Assembly (NCBI RefSeq): GCF_039539005.1
Contig: NZ_BAABCP010000001.1
Location: 1,612,001-1,676,000, forward strand
Length of the DNA: 64,000 nucleotides
Reading direction: 5' to 3'
From: Microbacterium soli
Lineage (GTDB): Bacteria > Actinomycetota > Actinomycetes > Actinomycetales > Microbacteriaceae
Shown here: positions 43,679 to 52,488 of the stretch, piece by piece
How positions within the stretch are numbered: position 1 is the stretch's first letter
Layout: every line of letters begins with the position of its first letter
Translations under genes and position numbers: made by a program
The notes under the pieces: generated by a model
What the model saw: the letters and a program-made list of their open reading frames with translations, nothing else
The model's database searches: none
Told to the model about the DNA's origin: nothing

Positions 43679-44539
43679 TCACACGGCGTCGAGCTGCAGG
43701 GCTTCGGCGAGCCGTTCCAGAGGCTGCTCCGGGTCCTCGCGGGCCGGGAGGAATTGCACGCAGACGTGATCGGCGCCCGCGTCGAGGTGCGCCCGCACGG
43801 CATCGGCGAGGAGCACGGGCGACCCGTGCGGGGCGAGAGCGTCGACGGCGGCATCCGTCGCCGCGCCGTCCAGATCGGATGCCGCGAAGCCGTGCGCCTC
43901 GAGTGTGCGGCGGTAGTTGGTCAGGCTCAGGTACCTCGACAGGAAGCCCCGCGCGGACTCCCTCGCGGCCTGTTCGTCCTCGATCGGCACGAGGCGCTGC
44001 TCGACGGCGAGCACGGCATCCGGCCCCACCATCTCGCGGGCGAACCGGGTGTGCGCCGGAGTGGTCATGTACGGATGGCTGCCCGCCGCGCGCTCCGCGG
44101 CGAGGCGCAGCGTGCGCGGCCCGAGGGCGGAGACGACCCGGCGTCCTCTCGGCACACCGGCGGCGTCGAGCACGTCGAGGTAGCGGGTCAGGGCCGCGAA
44201 CGGGTGCCGGTAGACCTCGCCCTGGTTCTCCCGGTGGCCGATGCCGATCCCCAGCAGGAACCGACCGGGGTGGGCCTTCTCGAGGCGGTGGAAGGATGCG
44301 GCGACCTCCTGAGCGGGTGCGGTCCAGATGTTGACGATCCCCGTGGCGACGGTGATGTGCTCGGTCGCATCGAGCAGCGTCCCCGCGAGCTGCAGGTCCG
44401 CCGCAGGCGATCCGCCGATCCAGATCGTGCCGTAGCCGAGCCGTTCCGCCGTCGCGGCCGTCTCGGGGGTGAGAAACGCCCCGCTGCGCCACAGACCGAC
44501 ACGGCCGAGGCGCCTTCTCGTCTCGTCTCCGCTGCTCAT
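43679..44539 (-). CDS. LLM-class F420-dependent oxidoreductase (resembles MSMEG_4141 group)
   Basis: This 286-residue luciferase-like protein begins RRLGRVGLWRSGAFLTPE and has GTIWIGGSPAADL and ATGIVNIWTAPAQEVAASFHRL. FLLGIGIGHRENQGEVYRHP and VSALGPRTLRLAAERAAGSHPY follow. The TLRLAAERAAG segment and overall length resemble the mycobacterial MSMEG_4141-type family. The substrate is unknown. It is divergent from the next LLM gene over 119 bases and convergent with fgd. Presence within an F420 gene block supports F420 over FMN. Confidence 0.8.
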   Translation of the reverse strand: MSSGDETRRRLGRVGLWRSGAFLTPETAATAERLGYGTIWIGGSPAADLQLAGTLLDATEHITVATGIVNIWTAPAQEVAASFHRLEKAHPGRFLLGIGIGHRENQGEVYRHPFAALTRYLDVLDAAGVPRGRRVVSALGPRTLRLAAERAAGSHPYMTTPAHTRFAREMVGPDAVLAVEQRLVPIEDEQAARESARGFLSRYLSLTNYRRTLEAHGFAASDLDGAATDAAVDALAPHGSPVLLADAVRAHLDAGADHVCVQFLPAREDPEQPLERLAEALQLDAV

Positions 44540-44658
44540 GGAACTCCTGTCCGCCCCGGTCGCCCCGCGTCGGCGCCGGTGCTCGCTGAAAGGTGATGTG
44601 CTCTGGGATCGCGGTGCCCCGAGCCTATCGGGGTGCTGTCGTCGATAGACTGCCGCGC

Positions 44659-45651
44659 ATGCGCTTCGGTATCTTCATTCCCCAAGGCTGGCGATTCGAC
44701 CTGGTGGGCATCGACCCCGCCGACCAGTGGCAGACCATGCGGGACCTCGCCCGCACGGCCGACGAGGGCCCATGGGAGTCGCTGTGGGTCTACGACCACT
44801 TCCACACCACGCCGGTCGCGAGCCAGGAGGCCACCCACGAGGCATGGACCCTCATGTCGGCGTTCGCGGCGTCCACCTCCCGCATCCGGCTCGGGCAGAT
44901 GTGCACCTGCATCGGATATCGCAACCCGGCATACCTGGCGAAGGTCGCGGCGACCGTCGACATCGTCTCCGGCGGTCGCACCGAGATGGGCATCGGCGGC
45001 GGCTGGTACGAGCATGAGTGGCGGGCGTACGGCTACGGCTTCCCGACCGTGGGGGAGCGGTTGCGCCGCCTCGACGAGGGCGTGCAGATCATGCGCCAGG
45101 CCTGGACCACCGGATCGGCGAGCCTGGACGGCCGGCACTACCGGGTCGATGGAGCGATCGTCCGCCCGCAGCCGCTGCAGCAGGACGGCATCCCGCTGTG
45201 GATCGCCGGGGGCGGGGAGAAGGTCACTCTGCGGATCGCCGCCCGGTACGCCCGATACACGAACTTCGCCGGGGGCGACCCGGAGGAGTTCAGCGTGAAG
45301 AGCGACGTCCTCCGCGAGCACACCCGCACCGTCGGCACCGACTTCGACGCCATCGTGCGCTCCACGAACTTCAACACCGTCGTGGGCGCCACCGAGGCGG
45401 AGGTGCAGGACCGGCTCGCCGCCATCGAGGCGCGGCTCGCGCCGCACCTCGGCGACCGCACGGCGGAGGTCATGCGGAACTACCGTGGCGAGAAGGCCTA
45501 CGGCGTGGGCACCCCGGAGCAGATCGTCGAGCGGCTGCAGGGCATGGCCTCGCGCGGCCTCGGCTATGCGATCCACTACTTCCCGGAGGCCGCGTACGAC
45601 ACTTCCGGGATCGAGCTGTTCCAGCGCGAGGTCATCCCCGCGCTGGTCTGA
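44659..45651 (+). CDS. LLM-class F420-dependent oxidoreductase (Rv1855c-like)
   Basis: This 330-residue protein opens MRFGIFIPQGWRFDLVGIDP. It has SLWVYDHFHTTPV, RLGQMCTCIGYRNPAYLAKVAATVD, MGIGGGWYEHEWRAYGYGFP and PLWIAGGGEKVTLRIAARYA, closely following the Rv1855c-type F420 oxidoreductase family. A TAGACT hexamer ends seven bases before the ATG and no ribosome site is visible, so translation is probably leaderless. An in-frame start at 44593 lies upstream of that element and was rejected. The substrate is unknown. It converges with a PPOX-type gene. Confidence 0.85.
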   Translation: MRFGIFIPQGWRFDLVGIDPADQWQTMRDLARTADEGPWESLWVYDHFHTTPVASQEATHEAWTLMSAFAASTSRIRLGQMCTCIGYRNPAYLAKVAATVDIVSGGRTEMGIGGGWYEHEWRAYGYGFPTVGERLRRLDEGVQIMRQAWTTGSASLDGRHYRVDGAIVRPQPLQQDGIPLWIAGGGEKVTLRIAARYARYTNFAGGDPEEFSVKSDVLREHTRTVGTDFDAIVRSTNFNTVVGATEAEVQDRLAAIEARLAPHLGDRTAEVMRNYRGEKAYGVGTPEQIVERLQGMASRGLGYAIHYFPEAAYDTSGIELFQREVIPALV

Positions 45652-45675
45652 CAGGCGGTCGGCGCCCGCCGCGGG

Positions 45676-46071
45676 CTACTTCCCGATGACCCTGTCGATC
45701 GACATGACGAGGATCACGCGATCGGCGGCGTCGGCGGGCGCCGCCGGGTCGGTCTGCCCGTAGCGGCGGGCCAGGTGCTGGTAGAACGCGCCGGTCGGGT
45801 CGGGCGTCGCCTCGCGCAGGCTCCCGCGCACCTCGATGTAGCGGTACGGGTTGTCCGGGTCGTAGACGACGAGGCTCATCGACGGATTGCGCATCAGGTT
45901 CCGGTATTTCGCACGCGTGCTCGTGTGCGTGAAGCGGATCGTGTCGTCGATGTGCTCGAACCACATGGGGCTCGCCTGGGCGGTGTCGTCGCGTCCGATC
46001 GTGGCGAGCACGCCGTACACCGGGCGCTCGAGCAGATCGGCAAGGGAAGCGGGGATCTCGGAGGTGCTCAC
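45676..46071 (-). CDS. PPOX-class (split beta-barrel) F420-dependent protein
   Basis: This 131-residue split-barrel protein has PVYGVLATIGRDDTAQASPMWFEH (residues 18-41), THTSTRAKYRNLMRNPSMSL, and DNPYRYIEVRGSL. This is the layout of Rv1155-like F420-dependent PPOX proteins. They bind reduced F420 and reduce or store small substrates, some acting on biliverdin-like compounds. The GTG start overlaps the F420-0-type ATPase gene stop by four bases (GTGA), so it is the last cistron of that four-gene operon. The operon link strengthens F420 rather than FMN use. Confidence 0.85.
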   Translation of the reverse strand: MSTSEIPASLADLLERPVYGVLATIGRDDTAQASPMWFEHIDDTIRFTHTSTRAKYRNLMRNPSMSLVVYDPDNPYRYIEVRGSLREATPDPTGAFYQHLARRYGQTDPAAPADAADRVILVMSIDRVIGK

Positions 46072-46898
46072 CCGGCCGAGTCTACCGAGAACACCGTCGC
46101 GCGGTCCTGTCCCGTGCCCGCCGGCGCGAACACGATCAGAGGGGTGCCGTCGACCGGATGCGGCACGATGTCCGCCCGCACGCGGTAGACCTCCCTCAGC
46201 CGCCCGGGCGTGAGCACCTCCAGCGGCAGGCCCGTTGCGACGAGCCGACCGTGGTCGAGCATGACCACCCGATCGGCGAAGCGCGCGGCGAGGGTCAGAT
46301 CGTGCAGCGCGGCCAGCACGGCGATGCCCGAATCGGCCAGCGCGCGCAGCGCCGCCAGGGTCGCCAGCTGCGCCTCGATGTCGAGGTGATTGGTCGGCTC
46401 GTCGATCAGCAGCACCTGCGGCTGCTGCGCCAGCGCGCGGGCGAGCAGCACCCGCTGGCGCTCGCCGCCGGAGAGCTCGTGGAAACGGCGGTCCACCAGC
46501 GCGTCGGCGCCGACCGTGTGCAGCGCGTCGAGCGCGATGAGCTCGTCGGCGGGGCCCGGCACGCCCAGCAGAGGGGTGTGGGGCGTCCTGCCCAGCATCA
46601 CGACGTCGAAGACCGACAGGTCCAGATCGGTCTCGGCCTGCTGCTCCACGAGCGCCGTGCGGCGCGCGCGCGCCCGCCGTCTCAGTCCGGCGACGTCCTG
46701 GCCGTCCAGCCGCACGACACCGGATGACGGCTGCTCGGCGCCCGCGATGAGATGCAGCAGGGTGGACTTGCCGGCGCCGTTCGGCCCGACCAGCGCCGTC
46801 AGCGAGCCCGCCTCGACCGTGCAGTCGACGCCATCGAGGATCCTCGCGCCGCCACGCGAGAGCGTCAGGCCCTGCGCGTCCAGAACCGGTGCGGTCAT
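46068..46898 (-). CDS. ABC transporter ATPase, proposed F420-0 importer class
   Basis: This 276-residue FecE-like ATPase has LVGPNGAGKSTLLHLI (Walker A), HELSGGERQRVLLARAL (signature), VLLIDEPTNHLD (Walker B) and AALHDL (switch His). It resembles iron-siderophore ATPases. However, the three-gene cassette with the neighbouring permease and binding protein, near cofE and fgd, is the one TIGRFAM curators proposed to carry F420-0 in actinobacteria. It overlaps the permease gene by four bases and the PPOX gene by four. A siderophore or cobamide substrate remains possible. Confidence 0.85.
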   Translation of the reverse strand: MTAPVLDAQGLTLSRGGARILDGVDCTVEAGSLTALVGPNGAGKSTLLHLIAGAEQPSSGVVRLDGQDVAGLRRRARARRTALVEQQAETDLDLSVFDVVMLGRTPHTPLLGVPGPADELIALDALHTVGADALVDRRFHELSGGERQRVLLARALAQQPQVLLIDEPTNHLDIEAQLATLAALRALADSGIAVLAALHDLTLAARFADRVVMLDHGRLVATGLPLEVLTPGRLREVYRVRADIVPHPVDGTPLIVFAPAGTGQDRATVFSVDSAG

Positions 46899-47974
46899 GA
46901 GATCCTCCGCGCGCGCAGCAGCAGTGCGCCGAACAGCGGCGCGCCGATGAGGGCGGTCACCACGCCCACCGGCAGTTCCTTGGGATCGAACAGGGTGCGG
47001 GCGAGGGTGTCGGCCCAGACCAGGAAGATGGCGCCGCCCAGCGCCGACAGCGGCAGCAGCATCCGGTGTCGTGCGCCCACCACGAGCCGGACGGCATGCG
47101 GGACGACGAGACCCACGAAGCCGATGGAGCCGCTCACGGCGACGAGGGCGCCGGTGAGCAGAGCCGTGCCGCCCAGCAGCACCCAGCGGGTGCGCGCGAC
47201 GGACACGCCCAGGGACGCCGCCGCGCGGTCGCCGAACGCGAAGGCGTCCAGCGCTCCGGCGCTGGCCAGCAGCGGCCCGCCGACGAGCACGATGGCGACG
47301 AGGGCGACGGATGCCGTCGGCCAGGTCACCCCGGCCAGCGACCCCAGCAGCCAGCCGAGGATCTCCCGGTAGCTGTCCCCCGTGGCGCTCCAGAAGATGA
47401 CGAGACTGGTGAGGGCGCCCAGCACCGCCGACACCGCGATGCCGGCGAGGATCGTGCGCGAGGCCGTGACCCGGCCGTCGGCCCCGGCCAGCAGGAGGGT
47501 GGCCAGCAGCGCGACGGCCGCCCCGGCGAAAGCCGCGACGGGAAGCGCCAGCGCGGCCCCCAGCACGATCACGACCACCGCGCCCAGTGACGCCCCCGAC
47601 GACAGACCGAGCAGGTACGGGTCGGCCAGCGGGTTGCGCAGCACCGCCTGCATGATCCCGCCGCACAGCGCGAGCCCGGCGCCCACGGCTGCGGCCGTCA
47701 GCACGCGCGGCATCCGCAGCTCCCACACGATCCCGTCGCGCAGCGGACTCAGCGGCGATTCGCCGACGCCGGCGCGGGCGAGGATGCTGCGCCAGGCGTC
47801 CCACGGGGTGATCTCTGCCGGGCCCATCGCCACGGCGACGACGATCGAGCCGGCCAGCACGATCAGCAGCCCCGTCGCCCACACCGCCGTGCGCCCCGCG
47901 GACCCCCGTCGCCGCGGTGCGGGCGGCCGCGGCATCCGGGCGATGCGCTCGGGGCGCTCGACGGTGGCCGTCAT
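46895..47974 (-). CDS. FecCD-type ABC permease, proposed F420-0 importer class
   Basis: This 359-residue permease has about nine to ten hydrophobic segments. It shows the FecCD signatures LRMPRVLTAAAVGAGLALCGGIMQAVLRNPLADPYLLG, SGSIGFVGLVVPHAVRLVVG and the C-terminal PKELPVGVVTALIGAPLFGALL. A basic cytoplasmic N-terminus (RMPRPPAPRRRG) precedes the first segment. It forms the channel of a type II importer with the adjacent binding protein and ATPase. Start and stop overlap both partners by four bases. Substrate assignment rests on the cassette context, not on pore residues. Confidence 0.87.
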   Translation of the reverse strand: MTATVERPERIARMPRPPAPRRRGSAGRTAVWATGLLIVLAGSIVVAVAMGPAEITPWDAWRSILARAGVGESPLSPLRDGIVWELRMPRVLTAAAVGAGLALCGGIMQAVLRNPLADPYLLGLSSGASLGAVVVIVLGAALALPVAAFAGAAVALLATLLLAGADGRVTASRTILAGIAVSAVLGALTSLVIFWSATGDSYREILGWLLGSLAGVTWPTASVALVAIVLVGGPLLASAGALDAFAFGDRAAASLGVSVARTRWVLLGGTALLTGALVAVSGSIGFVGLVVPHAVRLVVGARHRMLLPLSALGGAIFLVWADTLARTLFDPKELPVGVVTALIGAPLFGALLLRARRIS

Positions 47975-48984
47975 GGCAGGTCGAGCTCCGCGAGCTGCGC
48001 CGTGAGCGATTCGACGGCCTCCACGTTGCGGACCCCCGCCTCGGCGGCGGGGAACGGCACCACGAGGTAGCGCGCGTCGCGTACGGCCGACAACTGCGCG
48101 GTGGCCGGGTTGGACTCCAGCACGCCGATCTTCTTCTCGGTGGAGCCCCATGCCGAGTCGACGAGCACGATGACGTCGGGATCCCTGTCCACGACGGCCT
48201 CCCAGCTCAGGCTCGACCAGGTCTCGGGGATGTCCGCGGCGATGTTCGTGAGGCCCGCGGCATCCATCATCATCTGCGGCGCGCCGATGCCGGCTCCCAC
48301 GAACGGGGTGTCGCTGCCCGAGCTGAACCACAGGGCCGACAGGCCGCGGTCGTCGGGCACGACGGCGTCGAGCCGGGCGCGCAGCGAGGAGACGAGATCG
48401 TCAGCGCGGCCCCGGACGTCGAAGATGCGCCCGATCTCCTCGATGTCGGCGAACACGTCGTCGAAGGTGAGCGGGTTCGGCTGGTACTCCGGCTCCTGGC
48501 AGGCCGACGGCGATACGTAGGTGCCGACTCCCAGCGAGGCGAGGGTCTCGCGGTCGCCGGCGCCCTCGGCGGTGACGTTCGACTCCCATCCGGCGTAGAC
48601 GAGGTCGGGTTCGAGATCGAGGGTGGCCTCCTGGCCGGGCAGCTTGTCGGAGATCAGCGGGATGCCGTCGCCGCGCTCGGACCACTCCTCCGCGTACTCG
48701 CCGTCGGGGAACGCCGTGCCGATCATCCGGTCCTGCAGGCCGAGGGCGAGCATCATCTCGATCGATGTCGACTTGATGGCGAGGACGCGTTCGGGGGCGC
48801 TGTCGAAGGTGACGGAGGTGCCGCAGTTGTCGATCGTGAGCGGATATGCGGCGGCAGTGGGCGCGGCGTCCTTCGGCTGGGTGCTCTTCGGTGCGGCGTC
48901 GGCCGCGGAGGAGCATCCGGCGAGGACGGATGCGGCGAGGATCAGGGCGGATGCGGCGATGAGCCGTTCGTGACGTACGGGCAT
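47971..48984 (-). CDS. Substrate-binding lipoprotein, proposed F420-0 importer class
   Basis: This 337-residue protein has a lipoprotein signal with LAGC (Cys24), an Ala/Pro-rich linker and a type III (FecB/BtuF-like) binding fold. VLAIKSTSIEMMLALGL, LDLEPDLVYAGWESNV and WEAVVDRDPDVIVLVDSAWG are visible. It would capture the substrate outside the membrane for the permease. First gene of a four-gene operon ending in a PPOX protein. The 208-base gap upstream (48985-49192) is unusually A/T-rich near 49120-49165 and faces ppsR. Confidence 0.87.
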   Translation of the reverse strand: MPVRHERLIAASALILAASVLAGCSSAADAAPKSTQPKDAAPTAAAYPLTIDNCGTSVTFDSAPERVLAIKSTSIEMMLALGLQDRMIGTAFPDGEYAEEWSERGDGIPLISDKLPGQEATLDLEPDLVYAGWESNVTAEGAGDRETLASLGVGTYVSPSACQEPEYQPNPLTFDDVFADIEEIGRIFDVRGRADDLVSSLRARLDAVVPDDRGLSALWFSSGSDTPFVGAGIGAPQMMMDAAGLTNIAADIPETWSSLSWEAVVDRDPDVIVLVDSAWGSTEKKIGVLESNPATAQLSAVRDARYLVVPFPAAEAGVRNVEAVESLTAQLAELDLP

Positions 48985-49192
48985 GACTCTCCTGGCGCTG
49001 GTCGGGTGATGACGAGCGGCCAAGCTCACGGCCGATTGTCCCTGCCAATGCGGACAGAGGACCTCGGTCAGTCTATCCAAGTCGTGCGGTGCCGACGGCA
49101 CTCCGTGCGAGATATACGTGATTGATAAGAGTTATGGTTCTTTCATTCTGATTTGAACATAAGCAGTCCGGTTCCTTCCTTACGGTGAGAGA

Positions 49193-50020
49193 GTGAGCTC
49201 GCCGACCCCACCCGTCCCCCGCGCTGCGTACTTCGTGTCGGACGGCACCGGAGTCACCGCGGAGACGCTCGGCAGCGCACTGCTGGCGAACTTCCCCGGC
49301 ATCCGCTTCCTCACCCGCACGATCCCCTTCGTCGCCTCCGAGGCCGAGGCGCGCTCCGTCGTCGCCGGCATCGACGCCGACGCGGAGGCCGGCCTCGACC
49401 CGCTGCTGTTCGTCACCGTCAAGAACGCGTCGCTGCGCGGCATCCTCAGCACCTCCCGCTCCACCGTCATCGACCTGCTCGCCGGCCACCTCACCGAGCT
49501 CGAGGACGCGCTCGGCGTGACGGCGTCCGAGCAGCTCGGCAACTACCACGGGCTCGGCGACACCGACCGCTACTTCGCGCGCATGCGCGCCGTCGAGTAC
49601 GCGATCGAGCACGACGACGGGCAGAGCGCGCGGGCCCTCGACCAGGCCGACGTGCTCATCATCGCGCCGTCACGCTGCGGGAAGACCCCGACGACGATGT
49701 ACCTCGCCCTCCAGCACGGGCTGCGGGTGGCGAACTACCCCCTCACCGACGACGACTTCCCCACCGAGGGCCTGCCGCGAGCCATCCGCGCCTACGCGGG
49801 GCGCTGCTTCGGCCTCACCACGACCCCACTGCGCCTGAGCCAGGTGCGCCACGAACGCCGACCCGGATCGCGCTACTCCAGCCTCGAGCAATGCACGATC
49901 GAGCTGCGTCGCGCCGAGGACCTCTACCGACGCAACCGCGTCCCCTTCCTGAACTCCGCGACCAAGAGCGTCGAGGAGATGTCCGCCGTCATCATGCAGA
50001 CCATGAAGCTGCGTGCCTGA
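49193..50020 (+). CDS. ppsR: PEP synthase regulatory protein (bifunctional kinase/pyrophosphorylase)
   Basis: This 275-residue DUF299/PSRP protein opens [25 protein letters not shown] and has [42 protein letters not shown] (P-loop) and [25 protein letters not shown] follows. Family members phosphorylate PEP synthase with ADP and remove the phosphate by Pi-dependent phosphorolysis. The partner gene ppsA lies 23 bases downstream. The GTG at 49193 has TACGGT ending six bases upstream, suggesting a leaderless promoter, although GAGAG is also near. Confidence 0.93.
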   Translation: MSSPTPPVPRAAYFVSDGTGVTAETLGSALLANFPGIRFLTRTIPFVASEAEARSVVAGIDADAEAGLDPLLFVTVKNASLRGILSTSRSTVIDLLAGHLTELEDALGVTASEQLGNYHGLGDTDRYFARMRAVEYAIEHDDGQSARALDQADVLIIAPSRCGKTPTTMYLALQHGLRVANYPLTDDDFPTEGLPRAIRAYAGRCFGLTTTPLRLSQVRHERRPGSRYSSLEQCTIELRRAEDLYRRNRVPFLNSATKSVEEMSAVIMQTMKLRA

Positions 50021-50043
50021 CCCGAATGAAAGCAGCAAGAGTC

Positions 50044-52428
50044 ATGACCAACATCCTCTGGTTCGACGAAGTGGGAATGGCCGACCTCCCCCAGGTCGGC
50101 GGCAAGAACGCCTCCCTCGGCGAGATGGTCTCGAACCTCTCCGACCTCGGCGTGCGCGTCCCCGGCGGATTCGCGACCACGGCCGACGCCTACCGCGCCT
50201 TCCTCACCGCGGACGGCCTCGACACCCGCATCCGCACCGCCGTCGAGGCGATCGACGTCGACGACGTGACCGCCCTCGCGCAGGTCGGGGCGACCGTGCG
50301 CGAGTGGATCGAACGGCAGCCGCTGCCCGCCGACATCGAGCGCGACATCCGCGACGCGTACGCCCGGCTCGTCGCCGGCGAGCAGACGCCGGACGCCGTC
50401 TCCTGGGCCGTGAGGTCCTCGGCGACCGCCGAGGACCTCCCCGACGCGTCCTTCGCGGGGCAGCAGGAGACGTTCCTCAACATCTCCGGCATCGAGAACA
50501 TCCTGCAGGCCGTCAGACGGGTCTTCTCCTCGCTCTACAACGACCGTGCGATCGCGTACCGGGTGCACAACGGGTTCGACCACCACGAGGTCGCCCTGTC
50601 CGTCGGCGTGCAGCGCATGGTGCGCTCGGACATCGGCGCGTCCGGCGTGATGTTCACCGTCGACACCGAGTCCGGCTTCCAGGACGCCGTCTTCATCACG
50701 AGCTCGTACGGGCTCGGCGAGGCGGTCGTGCAGGGCGCCGTCAACCCCGACGAGTTCTACGTCTACAAGCCTGCGCTCGCCGCCTCCCGCCCCGCCATCC
50801 TCAAGCGCTCCGTCGGCGAGAAGGCCATCGCCATGCGCTACACCGACAGCACCCGCGTGGGCGGGACCACGGTCTTCGAGGACGTCCCCGCCGAGCAGCG
50901 CCGGCTGCTGAGCATCACCGACCGGGAGGTCGAGGAGCTCGCCAGGCACGCCGTCGCCATCGAACGGCACTACGGGCGGCCCATGGACATCGAGTGGGCG
51001 CGCGACGGCGTCGACGGCGCGCTGTACATCCTTCAGGCGCGTCCGGAGACGGTGGTCTCGCGCACGGATGCGAGCGTCATGCGCCGCTTCGTGCTCACCG
51101 AGCGCAGCGACGTGCTCGCCACCGGGCGGGCGATCGGGCAGAAGATCGGATCGGGGGCCGTGAAGGTGCTCGGCGGCGTCGAGGACATGGCCGGCTTCCG
51201 CGCGGGCGACGTGCTGGTCGCGGACATGACCGACCCCGATTGGGAGCCCATCATGAAGAAGGCCTCCGCCATCGTCACGAACCGCGGCGGCCGCACCTGC
51301 CACGCGGCCATCATCGCCCGTGAGCTCGGCATCCCCGCCGTGGTCGGCACGGGCGACGCCACCCGCTCCCTGCCCGACGGGCTCGACGTCACGGTCTCCT
51401 GCGCCGAGGGCGACGACGGCATCGTCTATCAGGGTCTGCTCGCGTTCCGGGAGGAGGAGACGCACCTGGATCGGATGCCGGAGATCCCCGTGCAGATCAT
51501 GATGAACGTCGGCACCCCGGACCAGGCCTTCTCCTTCTCCCGGCTGCCCAACCGTGGTGTGGGGCTCGCGCGCCTCGAGTTCATCATCAACCGTCAGATC
51601 GGCATCCACCCGCGCGCCCTGCTCGAGCTCGACGAGCTGCCCGACGACGTGCGCGGCGAGGTGGCCGACCGCATCGCCGCCTACCCCGGTCCGCGCGAGT
51701 TCTTCGTGCAGCGCGTCGCCGAGGGCATCAGCATGCTCGCCGCCGCGTTCGCCCCGGAGCCGGTGATCGTGCGGATGAGCGACTTCAAGTCGAACGAGTA
51801 CGCCAACCTGCTGGGCGGCGAGCGGTACGAGCCGCACGAGGAGAACCCGATGATCGGCTACCGCGGCGCGTCCCGGTACATCTCGGCGGAGTTCCGCGAG
51901 TGCTTCGACATGGAGTGCGAGGCGCTGCGGCGGGTGCGCGACGACATGGGCCTGACCAACGTCAAGATCATGATCCCCTTCGTGCGGACGGTCGCCGAGG
52001 GCGCCGCCGTCGTCGAGCTGCTCGCCGAGAACGGCCTGCGTCGCGGCGAGAACGGACTCGAGGTCGTCATGATGTGCGAGGTGCCCTCGAACGCGCTGCT
52101 GGCCGATGAGTTCCTCGACCACTTCGACGGGTTCTCGATCGGGTCGAACGACATGACCCAGCTCACGCTCGGCCTCGACCGCGACTCGGCGCTCGTCGCC
52201 GGGACGTTCGACGAGCGCGACCCCGCCGTGAAGCGGATGCTGGCGATGGCGATCGAGGCCTGCCGGCGCCGCGGCAAGTACGTCGGAATCTGCGGGCAGG
52301 GTCCGTCGGACCACCCCGACCTCGCCGACTGGCTGCTGGATCAGGGCATCGGCTCGATGTCGTTGAACCCCGACACGGTCGTGGAGACGTGGATGCGGCT
52401 GGCGGGGCGGTACGCGGCGGTCCGGTAG
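50044..52428 (+). CDS. ppsA: Phosphoenolpyruvate synthase
   Basis: This 794-residue protein has the PEP/pyruvate-binding domain first ([37 protein letters not shown]). The phosphohistidine domain carries [23 protein letters not shown], where His420 is the phosphorylated residue. A PEP-utilising TIM barrel completes it ([34 protein letters not shown]). It converts pyruvate, ATP and water to PEP, AMP and Pi, for growth on pyruvate-forming carbon sources. Several pathways in this window (fucose, propionate) end in pyruvate. The ATG at 50044 gives the usual length; one at 50026 adds six residues. It is paired with ppsR upstream. Confidence 0.96.
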   Translation: MTNILWFDEVGMADLPQVGGKNASLGEMVSNLSDLGVRVPGGFATTADAYRAFLTADGLDTRIRTAVEAIDVDDVTALAQVGATVREWIERQPLPADIERDIRDAYARLVAGEQTPDAVSWAVRSSATAEDLPDASFAGQQETFLNISGIENILQAVRRVFSSLYNDRAIAYRVHNGFDHHEVALSVGVQRMVRSDIGASGVMFTVDTESGFQDAVFITSSYGLGEAVVQGAVNPDEFYVYKPALAASRPAILKRSVGEKAIAMRYTDSTRVGGTTVFEDVPAEQRRLLSITDREVEELARHAVAIERHYGRPMDIEWARDGVDGALYILQARPETVVSRTDASVMRRFVLTERSDVLATGRAIGQKIGSGAVKVLGGVEDMAGFRAGDVLVADMTDPDWEPIMKKASAIVTNRGGRTCHAAIIARELGIPAVVGTGDATRSLPDGLDVTVSCAEGDDGIVYQGLLAFREEETHLDRMPEIPVQIMMNVGTPDQAFSFSRLPNRGVGLARLEFIINRQIGIHPRALLELDELPDDVRGEVADRIAAYPGPREFFVQRVAEGISMLAAAFAPEPVIVRMSDFKSNEYANLLGGERYEPHEENPMIGYRGASRYISAEFRECFDMECEALRRVRDDMGLTNVKIMIPFVRTVAEGAAVVELLAENGLRRGENGLEVVMMCEVPSNALLADEFLDHFDGFSIGSNDMTQLTLGLDRDSALVAGTFDERDPAVKRMLAMAIEACRRRGKYVGICGQGPSDHPDLADWLLDQGIGSMSLNPDTVVETWMRLAGRYAAVR

Positions 52429-52431
52429 AGA

Positions 52432-52464
52432 CGTGCGCAGCACAGCGGGCTCGCCCTGCGCACG
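52432..52464. terminator. Bidirectional terminator hairpin after ppsA
   Basis: A perfect nine-base-pair stem (CGTGCGCAG / CTGCGCACG) with a 15-base loop separates ppsA from the convergent acyl-CoA ligase gene. Confidence 0.55.
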
Positions 52465-52488
52465 CCTCGGATCGCTGCCGAGGTCGGA

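Noticed and set aside
45664-45676. Short hairpin GCCCG-CCG-CGGGC between the LLM and PPOX genes as terminator
   Set aside because: Five-base arms in 70% G+C sequence are expected by chance.
46068-48984. Naming the ABC cassette as an iron-siderophore importer
   Set aside because: The individual proteins do resemble FecBCD-type systems, but the operon with a PPOX protein and the proximity of cofE and fgd favour the proposed F420-0 class. Kept as an alternative only.
49924-52443. An 839-codon open frame on the reverse strand opposite ppsA
   Set aside because: It is the mirror of a well-supported PEP synthase gene. Its product is Arg/His/Gly-rich with no recognisable domain, as expected for antisense frames in high-GC DNA.
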